A stretch of DNA of 64,000 nt from Beta vulgaris subsp. vulgaris (taxonomy: Eukaryota; Streptophyta; Magnoliopsida; Caryophyllales; Amaranthaceae): the NCBI RefSeq assembly GCF_026745355.1, contig NC_079203.1, forward strand, positions 56,716,141 through 56,780,140, given 5' to 3'. The notes beneath the pieces were generated by a model. It did no database searches and was not told where the DNA came from. It saw only the letters and a list, made by a program, of their open reading frames with translations. Both the position numbers and the translations under genes were made by a program. Within the stretch, counting starts at the first letter, position 1. Each line of letters opens with the position of its first letter. This document shows positions 48,497-59,384 of this stretch, in pieces.

Positions 48497-49615
48497 TTAC
48501 ATTCCCAATTCTGCAAGATCCAGAAAGCCATGATCACCAACAGCCAAAACAGAATCTTCTTGTCTACCAGGCTTCAGGAAATCGAATCCATAATCAGCCC
48601 CATTGTAACCTTGATCACTGCAATGCAAACTTTCCAACAACTTGGCATCATCTTGATCTTCGAATTGATATAAGAAGTTTGGATTTTGATTCTGATATGA
48701 CCACTTCTCAGGACTCTCTAACTGTATATTGTTGTTCTCAACTTGGGATCTAAACGCATCATAGCCTTGATTTGTTGTATAATCTGCAGGGGAAACAGGG
48801 CCAGCATCTATAGCTCCAAGTAGTTCATCAACATCAAACATTTCATCCATTGTTAAGTTGTGTAAATAATCATTGATGTCAATGCCATCTTCACCATTAT
48901 CAATTTCTTTCTTCACAGAAATATCTGGGGTCCCACTCTTAAACCCCATTGAAGCATTTTTGCAATTCAACTGTGAGTCTCCTTCACCATCTTCTTGCTT
49001 CACAGCAGGACCACCCACTTTAGCAACCCAATAATGATCTCCCACACAAACACCAGAGTGAGTATCAGATGATGTTGTAGATGCTGTTGTATAAGAGGCA
49101 GTGGTGGTGGTTGCAGTAGTAGTGGTTGTAGCGGAGTTATCTACAGAATCATCCTTCGAGAATGAAGGGTGATCCGAAGGGTGATCCGGTAAGTTCAATC
49201 GAGCACTTGGACCATACATAGTGCGAGCAGCCTCATCATAAGCCAAAGCAGCTTCAAGGGCAGTGGGGAAAGTACCAAGCCAAAGCCTTTTACCTCTGTT
49301 CGGCTCTCGAATCTCAGCAACCCATTTTCCCCAAGTCCTCTGTCTAACTCCCCTATATTTACATAAGGAATTTTCAGGACCACCTTTGCCTTTCATACAT
49401 CCTTTCTTCGACCCCTTAGCAGGAGCCTTCCTAACAGGCTTACCTTCCTTGTCGTCATCACAGAGTTTAGTATTGATTTCCTTCCACTTAGCAAGAGTTT
49501 CAGCCACCGATTCATCACGCCTTCTTCGAGTCTTCCTCTTCCTGGTGTAATCAAAGGGTATAGAAGAAGAAGAAGGTTGGTTAGAAGAAGCTTTGTCGTA
49601 ATCGAAAGTGCCCAT
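48497..49615 (-). CDS. DREB2-type AP2/ERF transcription factor
   Basis: One coding exon of 372 aa, starting at [10 protein letters not shown]. An in-frame Met lies 35 codons further upstream, but a 3' splice site (TTTTGCCAG|G) sits one base before this ATG, as expected for a gene with a leader intron. DREB2 proteins bind the DRE (core CCGAC) and activate drought, salt and heat genes in the nucleus. A basic nuclear signal RKRKTRRRR (25-33) is followed by the DREB2 signature [20 protein letters not shown] (63-82). The AP2 domain (about 86-143) has V99 and E104, the Val14/Glu19 pair of DREB factors. Behind the domain, a Ser/Thr-rich stretch occupies the place of the DREB2A negative regulatory region, and the C-terminus is acidic (activation). 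DREB2A or DREB2C orthology is likely but not resolved. Confidence 0.95.
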   Translation of the reverse strand: MGTFDYDKASSNQPSSSSIPFDYTRKRKTRRRRDESVAETLAKWKEINTKLCDDDKEGKPVRKAPAKGSKKGCMKGKGGPENSLCKYRGVRQRTWGKWVAEIREPNRGKRLWLGTFPTALEAALAYDEAARTMYGPSARLNLPDHPSDHPSFSKDDSVDNSATTTTTATTTTASYTTASTTSSDTHSGVCVGDHYWVAKVGGPAVKQEDGEGDSQLNCKNASMGFKSGTPDISVKKEIDNGEDGIDINDYLHNLTMDEMFDVDELLGAIDAGPVSPADYTTNQGYDAFRSQVENNNIQLESPEKWSYQNQNPNFLYQFEDQDDAKLLESLHCSDQGYNGADYGFDFLKPGRQEDSVLAVGDHGFLDLAELGM

Positions 49616-50450
49616 CCTGGCAAAATTAAAGAGCAACCCAGTTATATTATAAGTAAAATCTATCACAACAACCACCACCTCTGGAAGGAAATTTTCGAAC
49701 AAGGGTGATGTAAAACACAATCAAAATCTGTCTCCACCGCACCCAACACAACTAGTACGATCACAATCTGCAACAAACAAGATGGCAAGCTAAGTTCTAT
49801 AACCTCCAGCAATTAAAAGAACAGCAAAAGTATGTATCAATAAAAAAAAGTATGTATAAATCAAGTTTTTTCCCGTAAATCTCTCCTATCCAGAAAACCT
49901 AAGCACTTTCAGTACCCTGTACCCGTAATCCAAGATGAAAGCAATAAATTATATGTTCCAATTAGAAATGAAACCCTAAACCATAGCACTTCTTCAAATG
50001 AAAAACCCTAATTTTGAACAGAAAGTCATTTTCGCAATTTCGGAAACCAAATAATCAATTTCTCCAGCTCCAATCAAGCAAAAAGGCAAGATTGATTTAA
50101 TCAAATCTAAGTTTCATATCTCAATCAACTTAAACCCTAATTTGAGAAACAGAATAAAGATAATCCAATAAAAACGAATACCAAATTCAGAAACAAGAAC
50201 AGTAAACAAATTGACAAAACAAAGATGAAATCCACAACCAACCTTTCAGAAATTAGTGAGGACATAAGACAGCGAAATAGCCCAAATTTCGTCTTCAATC
50301 CCGCAAATTCTTCTTCAATTAGGGTTTTACAAGATTTTTGATTCCGATTTTCTGATTTCGATTTTTTTGGAAGAGAGAGAAAGAAAGAAAAAAGAGTAGT
50401 GTCTAGAAATAGGATTAGTAAACAAGCAGAGAGATATTAAGAAACTTTCA
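49616..50450 (-). other. DREB2 5' UTR with leader intron
   Basis: A non-coding first exon (about 50450-50243) ends CTGAAAG|GTTGGT. The intron runs 50242-49617 and ends TTTTGCCAG, leaving a single untranslated base before the ATG. The exon includes tandem CT/GA-rich sequence. The start is estimated from the TATA box. Confidence 0.7.
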
Positions 50451-50479
50451 GAAAGCCTCGACAAGCAATAGGTGATAGG

Positions 50480-50487
50480 TATATATA
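50480..50487 (-). promoter_or_regulatory. TATA box of the DREB2 gene
   Basis: TATATATA on the - strand in GGCTATATATACC, about 30 bp upstream of the estimated transcription start. Confidence 0.7.
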
Positions 50488-50559
50488 GCCTCTGCCCTCT
50501 TGTGTGAAGATATTTTTTCAGGCGAAGGTTTTTTATTAATAAAAGTATTTCGAGGTGAT

Positions 50560-50567
50560 GACGTGGC
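50560..50567. promoter_or_regulatory. ABRE-like G-box in the DREB2 promoter
   Basis: GACGTGGC (- strand GCCACGTC) carries the full ACGTGGC core of ABA-responsive elements. It lies about 75 bp upstream of the TATA box. Arabidopsis DREB2A is known to be controlled through such a site; that this one works is inferred. Confidence 0.55.
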
Positions 50568-50624
50568 GAGTTTAAAGAGTGATAGTTGGCTTTTCAACGG
50601 CTGTTTATCGGACACGAGCACCCC

Positions 50625-50637
50625 GAATGTTCCCGAA
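50625..50637. promoter_or_regulatory. Perfect three-unit heat-shock element in the DREB2 promoter
   Basis: GAAtgTTCccGAA: three alternating nGAAn units in perfect register, about 140 bp upstream of the TATA box. This is a consensus HSF-binding site and fits the known heat induction of DREB2A by HsfA1 factors. Confidence 0.7.
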
Positions 50638-50760
50638 CCACTCCATAATTCTGCGGCGTTCCCTTCATCTTTAAGCTTCCACTATGCATCCATTTTTTTT
50701 TTTTACTTTATTATTATGATATGAATATATGATGAATGGATGATATTAACATTTCAATTA

Positions 50761-51044
50761 CTCCTTCCGTTTCTTTTTAATCTACACACTTTTCTTTTTA
50801 GTTTGTTTCTTTTTAATCCATACTCTGTTGCTTTTTCTAATATTTGGTAACATATCACAACTACTTTCTCCTCTTCTTCAACCCACGTTATTCACTTTTT
50901 AATCTTTTAACCCACCATTTTGTTTCTCTCTCTCACTTTTCAGTTTCTCTCTCTACCTTTTCAGTTTTCTTCTCATACTTTTGTACTTCCTCCTTAGTTC
51001 TCCCCCCAAAGTGAAGTGAGTAAATTAAAATGAAACGAATGGAG
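50761..51044. mobile_element. Stowaway-like MITE (284 bp)
   Basis: The inverted ends are ctccttccgtttctttttaa and the complement of attaaaatgaaacgaatggag. TA duplications lie at 50759-50760 and 51045-51046. It lies about 130 bp upstream of the heat-shock element of DREB2. Confidence 0.85.
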
Positions 51045-51126
51045 TATATATTTATACTACTCCATATGACAACACATGAAGTTCATCGAAATGTAGACGA
51101 TTTGGTGATTAATTAAAGCGTCTACT

Positions 51127-51543
51127 TAGAGCTGGCCATGGGCCGGGCCGGCACGAGGGCCGGCACGGCACGACACGATTTGAGCCCGGCCCAGCACGAT
51201 CCCGCTATGAGCACGGCACGGCACGCCGGCACGAGTGGTGGGCCGTGGGCCATGCATGAACAACATTCTAAAAGTTTGGCACGGACCTGGCACGAGCATG
51301 ACGGGTCGGCCCACAAGTTGGCACGCTTATTTTGGTTAAAATTTCATAATATAAATTAAATTTGTATAAGGCACGATGGCACGGCACGTGGGCCGGGTCG
51401 TGCATGGGCCTTAGATTTTACAACTTGGCACGAGCCCGGAACGACACGAGCATTTCTTGGCCCGTTTTGGCACGGCACGTTGTGGCACGAGGCACGCGGG
51501 CTTGGCACGTGGGCCGTCCCGGCACGACCCTTGGCCACCTCTA
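51127..51543. mobile_element. GC-rich hAT-type MITE with perfect 8-bp target duplication
   Basis: 417 bp with 15-bp inverted ends, TAGAGCTGGCCATGG and the complement of CCTTGGCCACCTCTA (two mismatches). The exact 8-bp direct repeat cgtctact lies on both sides (51119-51126 and 51544-51551), diagnostic of the hAT superfamily. The two arms are very GC-rich arrays of ggcacg/cccggc motifs around an AT-rich centre, in strong contrast to the surroundings. The open frames in it are compositional artefacts. Confidence 0.93.
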
Positions 51544-51551
51544 CGTCTACT

Positions 51552-53272
51552 TTCCCTCAAAAAAAAAGTTCATCAAAAAATAAAAACTTGAAACAGAAGA
51601 TAACTATTCGCTTCATTTAATCATATGTTACACTAATATATAGATTGGAATCATACTAACTTAACTTTATAACTGATAGGACTATAATAAGAAAATAACT
51701 TTTTTGATGGGTTTTGAATCGCATTGTTATTTGTTAATCTGCTAGTTCACAATTTTATTTTTGTAATTGTCACTAATTCTACCATGTTTTTTTTAAAGTA
51801 TCACAACCTTTAAAGCTAAACTTTTACTATAAATCCCTTTTGATACAAATTATATTAATAAATGAGAAATGGCTTTCATATAAAATTTGTTCAATATAAT
51901 ATATTATTATTATACAAGAGAAAATGGAGAAGCGAATGATTGTTAGCACATTCAGCGAGAAGATTACTAAAATTTTCACTTACATTATAATTTGAAAAAA
52001 GAAGATTAATTGGTATAATCCCGGGTTTCAGTATTGTCACCTTCCCCCAATTTATCATCGACAGTCTGTTCAGAATTTCAAATGCATGTATTTAATTGAT
52101 TTGGAGCTATTAAAACGGGATCCACTTTTTAATGTTTAATAATTTTGTTAGTAAATTATTGCTAGCTAAAACCTAAAAAGTAGTATGTTTATTCTCATTT
52201 GATTTGTGCTATATTTAACTTATCTTTGTTAATCTGAATTTATTTGACTTTATTTTGTATGAATATGATAAAATTTATTAGTCTTTATGAAAATTTATGT
52301 TTAGACATAAAATGAGGTGAAATAGGTATACATTTGTGTAAGACTAATAGGTAGCCAAAGGTATGATAATATGGTTATCCTCATTTGGTTTTCTTAGCTC
52401 CTTTATCTTTTTTATGGAGTATTAGATATTTGGAGGATTCATGGAGAAGGGAGTGAGGTGGACCAAGGCTATTAGACCCGAAAGCATCAAAGTCCATGTG
52501 CGCGTAAATAGTGCAAAGTATGAAGTAGGCACTTTTTCAAGATAATTCCAAACCTCCGCCGGTTGGCCCAACTGTCGTAAGTTGCAAATTGCAATTAATG
52601 GATGGATAATGAATATAATGAATATGATATCCAACTTATTGATGATGGTTCGAGACGAGTTGCTGCATGTTGACCAAGTGTCAAATTGTTAGTTGTTATA
52701 TGAGGCCGTCGATTCCCAAATCCTAGCTTCTCAGACCCAATGGCGCTCAGAATTACCTCATCACTGACGTCCAAACCATTAATTCCCCACTATACTAGTT
52801 TTAACGTTTCGGAACTGTATCACGTTCATTTAACATCTTGGCTCTATTACTCCACAATCCACGTACAATTTTTTTTTAAAAAAAGTTAAAAATATATTAT
52901 ATCAGATTTGACTCCATAACCTCAAATTTATATACTGAAATCTTAACAACTAAATCGATTAATGTTTCGTATATAATTTCAATATAAAATATTAATAATT
53001 AAAATTATGATTACTGGAAGGATAATTCGAACCTAAAAACCATTCTTCGTACCAAAATCCATTATTTTATGTTGGAATGATTGGGCTTAAGGGGAGAATA
53101 TTGGGCAAAGTATGCAGATTTGGTTGTCCAAAGCCCAATTTTGGAAAGAAAAAATTGATACATCAGTAACATGAAACATTGTAGATGAACTAAGCAAAAT
53201 AGAAATCTAGACCACATTTTGCGAAACCAAACCATCTAAACCAAGACCATAAATAGGTACATCTTATCCATG
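51552..53272. other. Gene-free spacer
   Basis: AT-rich, no gene. On the - strand around 52875-52975 there is an old SINE-like sequence with an A-rich end (TTTAGTTGTTAAGATT, then GGTTATGGAGTCAAATCTG), too degraded to delimit. Confidence 0.45.
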
Positions 53273-53280
53273 GCATCAAT

Positions 53281-53860
53281 TAGAAATGGCAAAAGCCGAC
53301 TCATCTTAATAATGCATCCTGAACCTAATCTGAAATTTTCGAGTTTGAGTTGAGATTTGCAACTCGAAAAAAGGGTTAACCGAACCCAGTCTGAAATCTC
53401 AATGAGGATAGGTTTACGTTGACTTTTCAATCCGAAAAGAACTCGAACAACCTGATGTAGAGTTTTTGTTAGGTTCTGGTTGGGTAAACATGGAATTAAT
53501 TAAGCTTTTATAACTTGTATTACCTATTTTCTTATTATAGAGTTGTATAATGCTAAGACCATTTTTATTATGATGTAGGTGGCTAATGTATGGCTTTAGA
53601 GTTTGAACCTTTGATTTAATTGGCATTTGAAATTAGGATTTGCGATGCTTTAATCTTATAACGTATAAATATTACAATTATAGAATATAAATTAGTTCAT
53701 ATTAGGTTGATTTTGGGTCAATCCTAACCCAAAACCTAGCAGGTCGATTTTAGGTTATGGTTTATGGCATGTAATAAAAATTAGGTCGAGTTTGAGTCAG
53801 AGGTAGTTAACCTAAATTACAAGTCAGTCGACCTTAACCCAACCTTGATTGCCACTACGA
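53281..53860. mobile_element. hAT-like non-autonomous element (580 bp)
   Basis: The ends are tagaaatggcaa and the complement of ttgccactacga, the common TAGNNNTGGCAA hAT type. The flanking 8-bp repeats are gcatcaat (53273-53280) and gcatcaac (53861-53868), seven of eight identical. Subterminal repeats such as aacccaaccttgattgccac and ctgaacctaatctgaaat support it. No transposase is encoded. Confidence 0.75.
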
Positions 53861-53868
53861 GCATCAAC

Positions 53869-54606
53869 TTAAAAAAATATATATCATGCACCCAGGTGTA
53901 CCGTGAGCATGGTATATTCAAGACTATTTTTGTTGCTCATTGCTCATCTGAAATCATGAGCAAAATGTACTAAAAAAACGAGAGTTTTAAACGAGTAAAT
54001 GAACAAAAATTAGTCTTAGGTGTATCATGCACATGATGCACAACTCGCATCAACTTTGCCATGAGTTCAATAACTTTTCGTCTTTCTTGAAAGTGTAGGC
54101 CATCACAATCCATGTTGTAATTGTTTAGATTAAAAAATCTTATGATTTACAAGAGATATTTTTTTAATGAATTAAAAAAACCCTATCAGATCAACTTAGA
54201 GTCGGTCCAATCGAAAAACGACTTAATATCACTTAAGAAGAGTCCCAAATTTGAATCCTATCGTATGCATAAATCTTTTTTGGAAGATTCACCCACAACT
54301 CCACAACAAAATGTAGTCTGGGCATATATCCGGTGAATCAAATGCGCAACAAAAAGAAAAAGCTCTATTAGATGGATCATGAGACAATTTGGGCTATAGA
54401 GAAAAGGGGGAAAAAACGAGTTGGCCCTCCTCTCATACCAATTGCCAGCCTCTTCCTCCAAATTGGGTTTTAGCTATAAAAAAAAATCGGGCTTGAAACA
54501 CTTGTCCTTAAGAGTTAAGACCTTAACTAGACAATTTTGGAGGGTTCACCCAATTCACAATATCATCTTGTGCTATGTCTCGTCAATTTTATCAACGTTT
54601 CTTCTC
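53869..54606. other. Spacer upstream of the CHX gene
   Basis: No supportable gene. Two related sentences of sequence around 53885-54035 (tgcacccaggtgtaccgtgagcatggta and gtgtatcatgcacatgatgcac) are echoes of each other, perhaps a small repeat. Confidence 0.4.
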
Positions 54607-54613
54607 TATAAAA
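54607..54613 (+). promoter_or_regulatory. Probable TATA box of the CHX gene
   Basis: TATAAAA in ttctctataaaacatcaa, 180 bp before the start codon at 54793. This would give a 5' UTR of roughly 150 bases. Confidence 0.5.
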
Positions 54614-54792
54614 CATCAACATCTATGTTTCGCACATTTTTCTTCTTTTCTACCTCATCCATATTTCAAAGATTTAATCTTTTTCCTTTACTCTTCTAAT
54701 GATGTTAATTTCCATATTGTACCTTTTCCTACCTGCTAAAAATTTTCTTGCAATTCATATATTTCTTCAATCATCTTCCATAACATAAAATA

Positions 54793-57700
54793 ATGGATTC
54801 ACCAACTCTGAAATTTATTTTCAGACGACAATGTGAGAATAATTTGATGCAATTATTTGCATTAAGAAGAGGTGTTTTCTATGGAGATGATATTTTTCAA
54901 AGGGTGCTTCCTTTCACCATTCTCAGATTAACCCTATATTTTATTATTTCTCAAGCTCTTCGTCGTATTCTCAGGCCTTTTAAACAAACAGAATTTGTCT
55001 GTAATTTGTTGGTATAAATCACTCTTCTCCTTTTCTTTAGATAATCATTATTTAAATTTTCCCTAATTACATGTTATAGAGGTTAAATTTTTATTAAATA
55101 ATCTTCTAGATGACTAGAATTGTTTCGCTTGGAAGAGCATTTTTAATTATTTACGTGGGGGTGTTTGGAACATACATGATACATTCCCTTGGTTTTGATA
55201 GAATAGTGCAACTAGTAATTTATTTGCCATATAATTGTGTGTATTGCATTTTAGGTGATAAATGGGTCATCGTTCGGTCTTGTTTCTGTGTAAATTTGCA
55301 TTTTATCATACTGGATCGATCATTTCATTCAGTTTCAAGTAAGATGGGGTCATGTTTGGGTCCACTATCAATTCAGTATCTTATATCTTACTAAACCGAT
55401 CAATTTTAGTCATGTTAATCATGAGACTGGTTGGGTTAATCTCGATTGAGGTCAAATTTTGAGTCATATTTTCGTGTTTGATTGGGTAATAAATACGAGT
55501 CAATTTTGCCAGGTCTATTTAGAAGGGGATTTTTGTTTTTACATTTCTAAGTGTCATGGTTGATAAGCCTTATTGTTCATCTAGTTTTGTAATGCTCATA
55601 ATATACTTTATACTTTTAACTTTTAATACTACAGTCTACATATGCAATTCTTTCTTTTCAGACTGGAATTATCTTAGGACCTTGTGTTCTAGGAAGACTT
55701 TACAAGCACTACAAGATCATTACAGATAGACCAGGCCAAGTGCAATTCATCAACGTTGCAGCCTACATTGGAGTCCTTTACTATGTATTCCTCATCAGTG
55801 TAAAAACCGATTTTGGTGTTCTCAAAAGGAGTGGAAAGAAAGTATGGGTGATAGGATTGACATCCCTATTAACTTCATTCTTTGTAATGGCTTCACTCAA
55901 CGATCTTCTTCATCCCCTTACATACAAGTCTCCTTTCCTCGTCTACATATTCGCCCTCCAACATTCCTCCACTTGGTTCACGAATCTAGCTCCAATGCTG
56001 GAAGAACTGGATCTCTTGACTAGTGAAATGGGGCAACTTGCGTTAGCCTCATCGATGACCAATGAAGTGGTTACATGGTGTTTCTGGATGTACCTGATGC
56101 TCACTTATCTATTTGGCATTCGCGGTTTTTACAATGGTGTTTTACCACTGTGTGTAATTGTGGGATCGATGATATTCGTTCTTAGGCCGACTTTGAGACG
56201 GTTTATTAAGAGGCTGCCTCAAGGTGAACCTGTGAAAGAAGTGTATGTTCTTGGGATATTACTTGGAGCATTCATTATGTCCTTCATAAGTGATATTATA
56301 GCTGGATCCCCTGTTTTAGGAGTTGCATTCCTTGGTTTAATTATACCAAGTGGACCTCCTCTAGGCACAATAATCCAACAAAAGAGTGAAATGTTTATTA
56401 AGAATTGTCTTCTTCCTTTCTTTTACTTGGCTGTTGGTGATATGACAGATATATATGGGATTAAAAATCTCAAGTCTCATATTGGTTACCAATCTATACT
56501 TGTTATTGGATATTGCATCAAGACATTGGTTATCATGTTATCTGCAATGTTCTATAACATGACCCCTAGGCTGGGATTGGCTCTTGGTCTAGTCATGAAT
56601 ACAAGTGGGGTGCTTAATACTATGGTTTTCTTCAGTTACACACTACGCCAGACAATGTATAGCAATCAAGCTTCTCATCTTGTGTTAAATAGTATGATTG
56701 TCACAGCATTGGTAACACCACTCGCATTCTATTTGCACAAGGAACGTTCTACAAGATCTACTAATTTAACTCAAAGTTTAGACTTATCATTCCTAACAAG
56801 GTCAGAAGCTTCTAAGCTGCAAATCCTTGCTTGTGTTGATAGCGAAGATCAAATTTCAGGCCTCATTACCTTGCTCAATGCTACTCACCCAACTGAATCT
56901 CACCCTATTAGTGTTTACTTGGTACATTTAACGGAGCTTCTTGGTCAAGCAACGCCTGTGCTCATGGCTCATAGGGAGCACAAACGGATATGCGATTACA
57001 ATGGTTGCCTTCACATAACAAGTGCCTTAAAAAGCTATACTGAAAATTCAAAAGGTGGTATCAACATTCAACTCCTGACTATGATCACACCATTTAAGAG
57101 CATACATGAAGGTATTCGTTTTCTAGTTGAGGACAATATGATTCCTCTTCTAATTGTCCCTTTTAACTATAAGAGCCAATTAGGTGAGTTTGCACCAAGT
57201 GCCTCGAGTGACCTTAATCGCAAGCTACAATTACACATGTCATGCACAATTGGAATTTTGGTACATAGGGATAAGGCTAATAAGCAATGGAGTAGGCAAT
57301 TAGATAAATTTTCCTATCGCGTTGCAGTGATCTTCTTCGGTGGGGAAGATGACAGGGAGGCTTTAGCTTATGCAACACGGATGTGTAGACAACCGCGTGT
57401 TAGAATTACAATGACAAGAATAGTGGTAAGAGAATGTGGTGATCATGTGAATAAGGATGATAAGAAATTGGATGAAACAGGGGTGAATTTGTTTAAAGCT
57501 AGAGTTACTAAAAGGTCGCGGGTTCATGTGTTTCAAGAAATTCATGTAGAGGATTGGTTACAAGCACTTGATGTGATTCACTCTTTTGACAACAATTACG
57601 ACCTTGTGATGGTTGGGAGACGCCATGGTGAGACCGCTGTAGATGAACAAGAATTGTCTGTCTTATGTGAGAATCCGGAGTTAGGGCTCATAGGTGAAAT

Positions 57701-57818
57701 ATTTGTTAGCAATGAACTTCATTGGGGAAATTCATCTGTTTTGGTGATGCAACATTGTAGGGATGTTGGTAGAGATGATGTAGTAGAAAATCTAAATTTG
57801 TTGGAAGGTAATGTATGA
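54793..57818 (+). CDS. CHX-type cation/H+ antiporter (CPA2 family)
   Basis: Two exons, 54793-55011 and 55662-57818, joined in phase 0 (VCNLL|TGIILGPCVLG), giving 791 aa, the normal length for CHX. An N-terminal membrane domain of about 12 segments (residues about 40-440) carries RGVFYGD, the family-typical LLTGIILGP and a long series of hydrophobic helices. The cytosolic C-terminal half has the regulatory USP-like folds (LQILACVDSEDQISGL, YRVAVIFFGGEDDREALAYA, YDLVMVGRRHG). CHX proteins exchange K+ or other monovalent cations for protons in endomembranes or the plasma membrane, often in pollen or root. Two substitutions stand out: NE (N207-E208) where the family has Asn-Asp, and NTSG (S388) where many CHX have NTKG. 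No frame break is present, so it is a divergent but intact member. The subfamily could not be assigned. Confidence 0.92.
55012..55661 (+). other. Intron of the CHX gene
   Basis: 650 bp, GT...AG (TTG|GTATAAATC to TTTCTTTTCAG|ACTGG). Open frames in it are non-coding. The stretch 55200-55540 (gggtcaaattttgagtcat, ttgccaggtcta) looks like a decayed hAT-type repeat, but target duplications are not recognisable. Confidence 0.7.
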
Positions 57819-58394
57819 TGGCTAAGATTCAATGATGATCAATAGCTTGGACTAGAAACCATGCATTGTGCTATGTTGCATAGTTATGAGCATTTTACTT
57901 TTTACTTTAGGAGATAATATAAGAGACAGACTGGGTTTTGCAATTTTTTACCAAGTATATACTCCAACGTGATTGAGGGGATGTATCTCCGATCGAAATG
58001 TAAATATTGTGAGATAGATATTCATACAAGTTTTGTAGAATTTGAAAATGACATAAAAGAAGGAAGAATGATGGTCCATATAAACTTTACTATTCTCCAA
58101 CCCCCAATTTGTCCTACTGTACTGAATTGATAAATTATGCTTAGTTGCTCACAAAGCTACAATTGCAATTAATGTTTGAGTTTTCTGATGGCAAAATGTT
58201 ACAATGACTGCTAACTTATGGTAGCCAACATATTTTAGAAATTTCTGTATTTGTTTTTTAAAAGGTAAGATGAAATTCTTTGCAAGAGGGGTACATATTT
58301 TAGAATTACCGATGTAGATCTTATAGGCAAAGGAAATCAACTAAGATTGTTTGTTTTGTTTACTGTCTCAAGTTTTCCAAAAAGTAAAAACATA
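57819..58394. other. 3' flank of the CHX gene
   Basis: Presumed 3' UTR and spacer; no further feature. Confidence 0.5.
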
Positions 58395-58409
58395 GTTATA
58401 GTTTCGATT

Positions 58410-58530
58410 TTTTTTTATCCATATAAGCCACGAAGGCAGTACAAAGTACAAAGAAAGTGATGGGGGATTCAAACCTGTCACCTATCATTCATAGCATCTC
58501 AATCTTAACCACTAGACTAAGACATTATTG
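58410..58530 (-). mobile_element. SINE with 15-bp target duplication (14/15 identical)
   Basis: Read on the - strand: A-box-like TTAGTCTAGTGGTTAAGATT, B-box-like GACAGGTTTGAATCCCC, body with gccttcgtggctta, and a poly(A) tail. Flanking direct repeats are gttatagtttcgatt (58395-58409) and gttatggtttcgatt (58531-58545). Its length (121 bp) and 5' part resemble the SINE at 7664-7785, suggesting related families. Confidence 0.85.
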
Positions 58531-58545
58531 GTTATGGTTTCGATT

Positions 58546-59384
58546 ATTTAAGTTAGTTGTTAGTTTATGAAATAAACATGTTGAGTAAATTTTTTTTTAT
58601 AAGATAAGAAAAAAAAAGGTTAGAAGACCCTTCATACGAGGGGAGCTTCTACCTTATCTGTTATAAGGATGTTTTGGATCATACATCCTCTATTATACTT
58701 ATAACTTAAAATCTTAAAAATAAAAAATTGAAAAGCTAGTTGTGATATTGACAAGACCATAATGATTCTTAACCCCATTTTTTCTTTTTGGGCCCGGGGG
58801 GTTATATAGAGAGTCAAGATCCTCTCCATGGTTAGATCAACAAATGGTTACGTAGGTACGTGTCATAATGTGATAGAAACAGAAGAAATGCGATGGAGAT
58901 GTTATAGACTATAGAACATGATTTTGATTACCCGAAACTGCTCAACAACCAATCTGACTAATCTGTAGAACAAGTTTAATTCTTATTATCAACAGACAAC
59001 AATAAAGGGATTTTGGTGATCAGAGGAGACAACAAAATAATCCCAAAAATTGAATTATATTTCTGTAACTGAATACAAGTATAGTACAACTGATCAAAAA
59101 TAAATCATGAAATATCATGTCAGGCTAACTTCTACCTAGGTGCATGTCTGCTGTTTTCTTTTGGAAATACAGACGAGACAACAACTCTTTTTCTCTTTCA
59201 ACCCTGACTTATCTAATTTGTAACAAAACCAACAAAGAAACAATTACAACATAACAAAATATAACTAATGAACATTCTTTCAAATAATGATTTCTATGCA
59301 CTGAATAAAAATTGTAAGTTCCCTTAATTCACTATACTTGATTATTATTTCCATTTATACTGTGTGTTGTTGTGTGATCTTCAT
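58546..59384. other. Spacer downstream of the laccase gene
   Basis: No gene visible. The bases next to 59384 are the presumed 3' UTR of the laccase. Confidence 0.5.

Noticed and set aside
51122..51583. Several overlapping open frames on both strands
   Set aside because: They result from the GC-rich repeat arms of the hAT MITE, where stop codons are rare.
55200..55540. hAT-like element in the CHX intron
   Set aside because: Terminal-like sequences (ttgccaggtcta; taggtgataaatggg) do not pair well and no target duplication was found.
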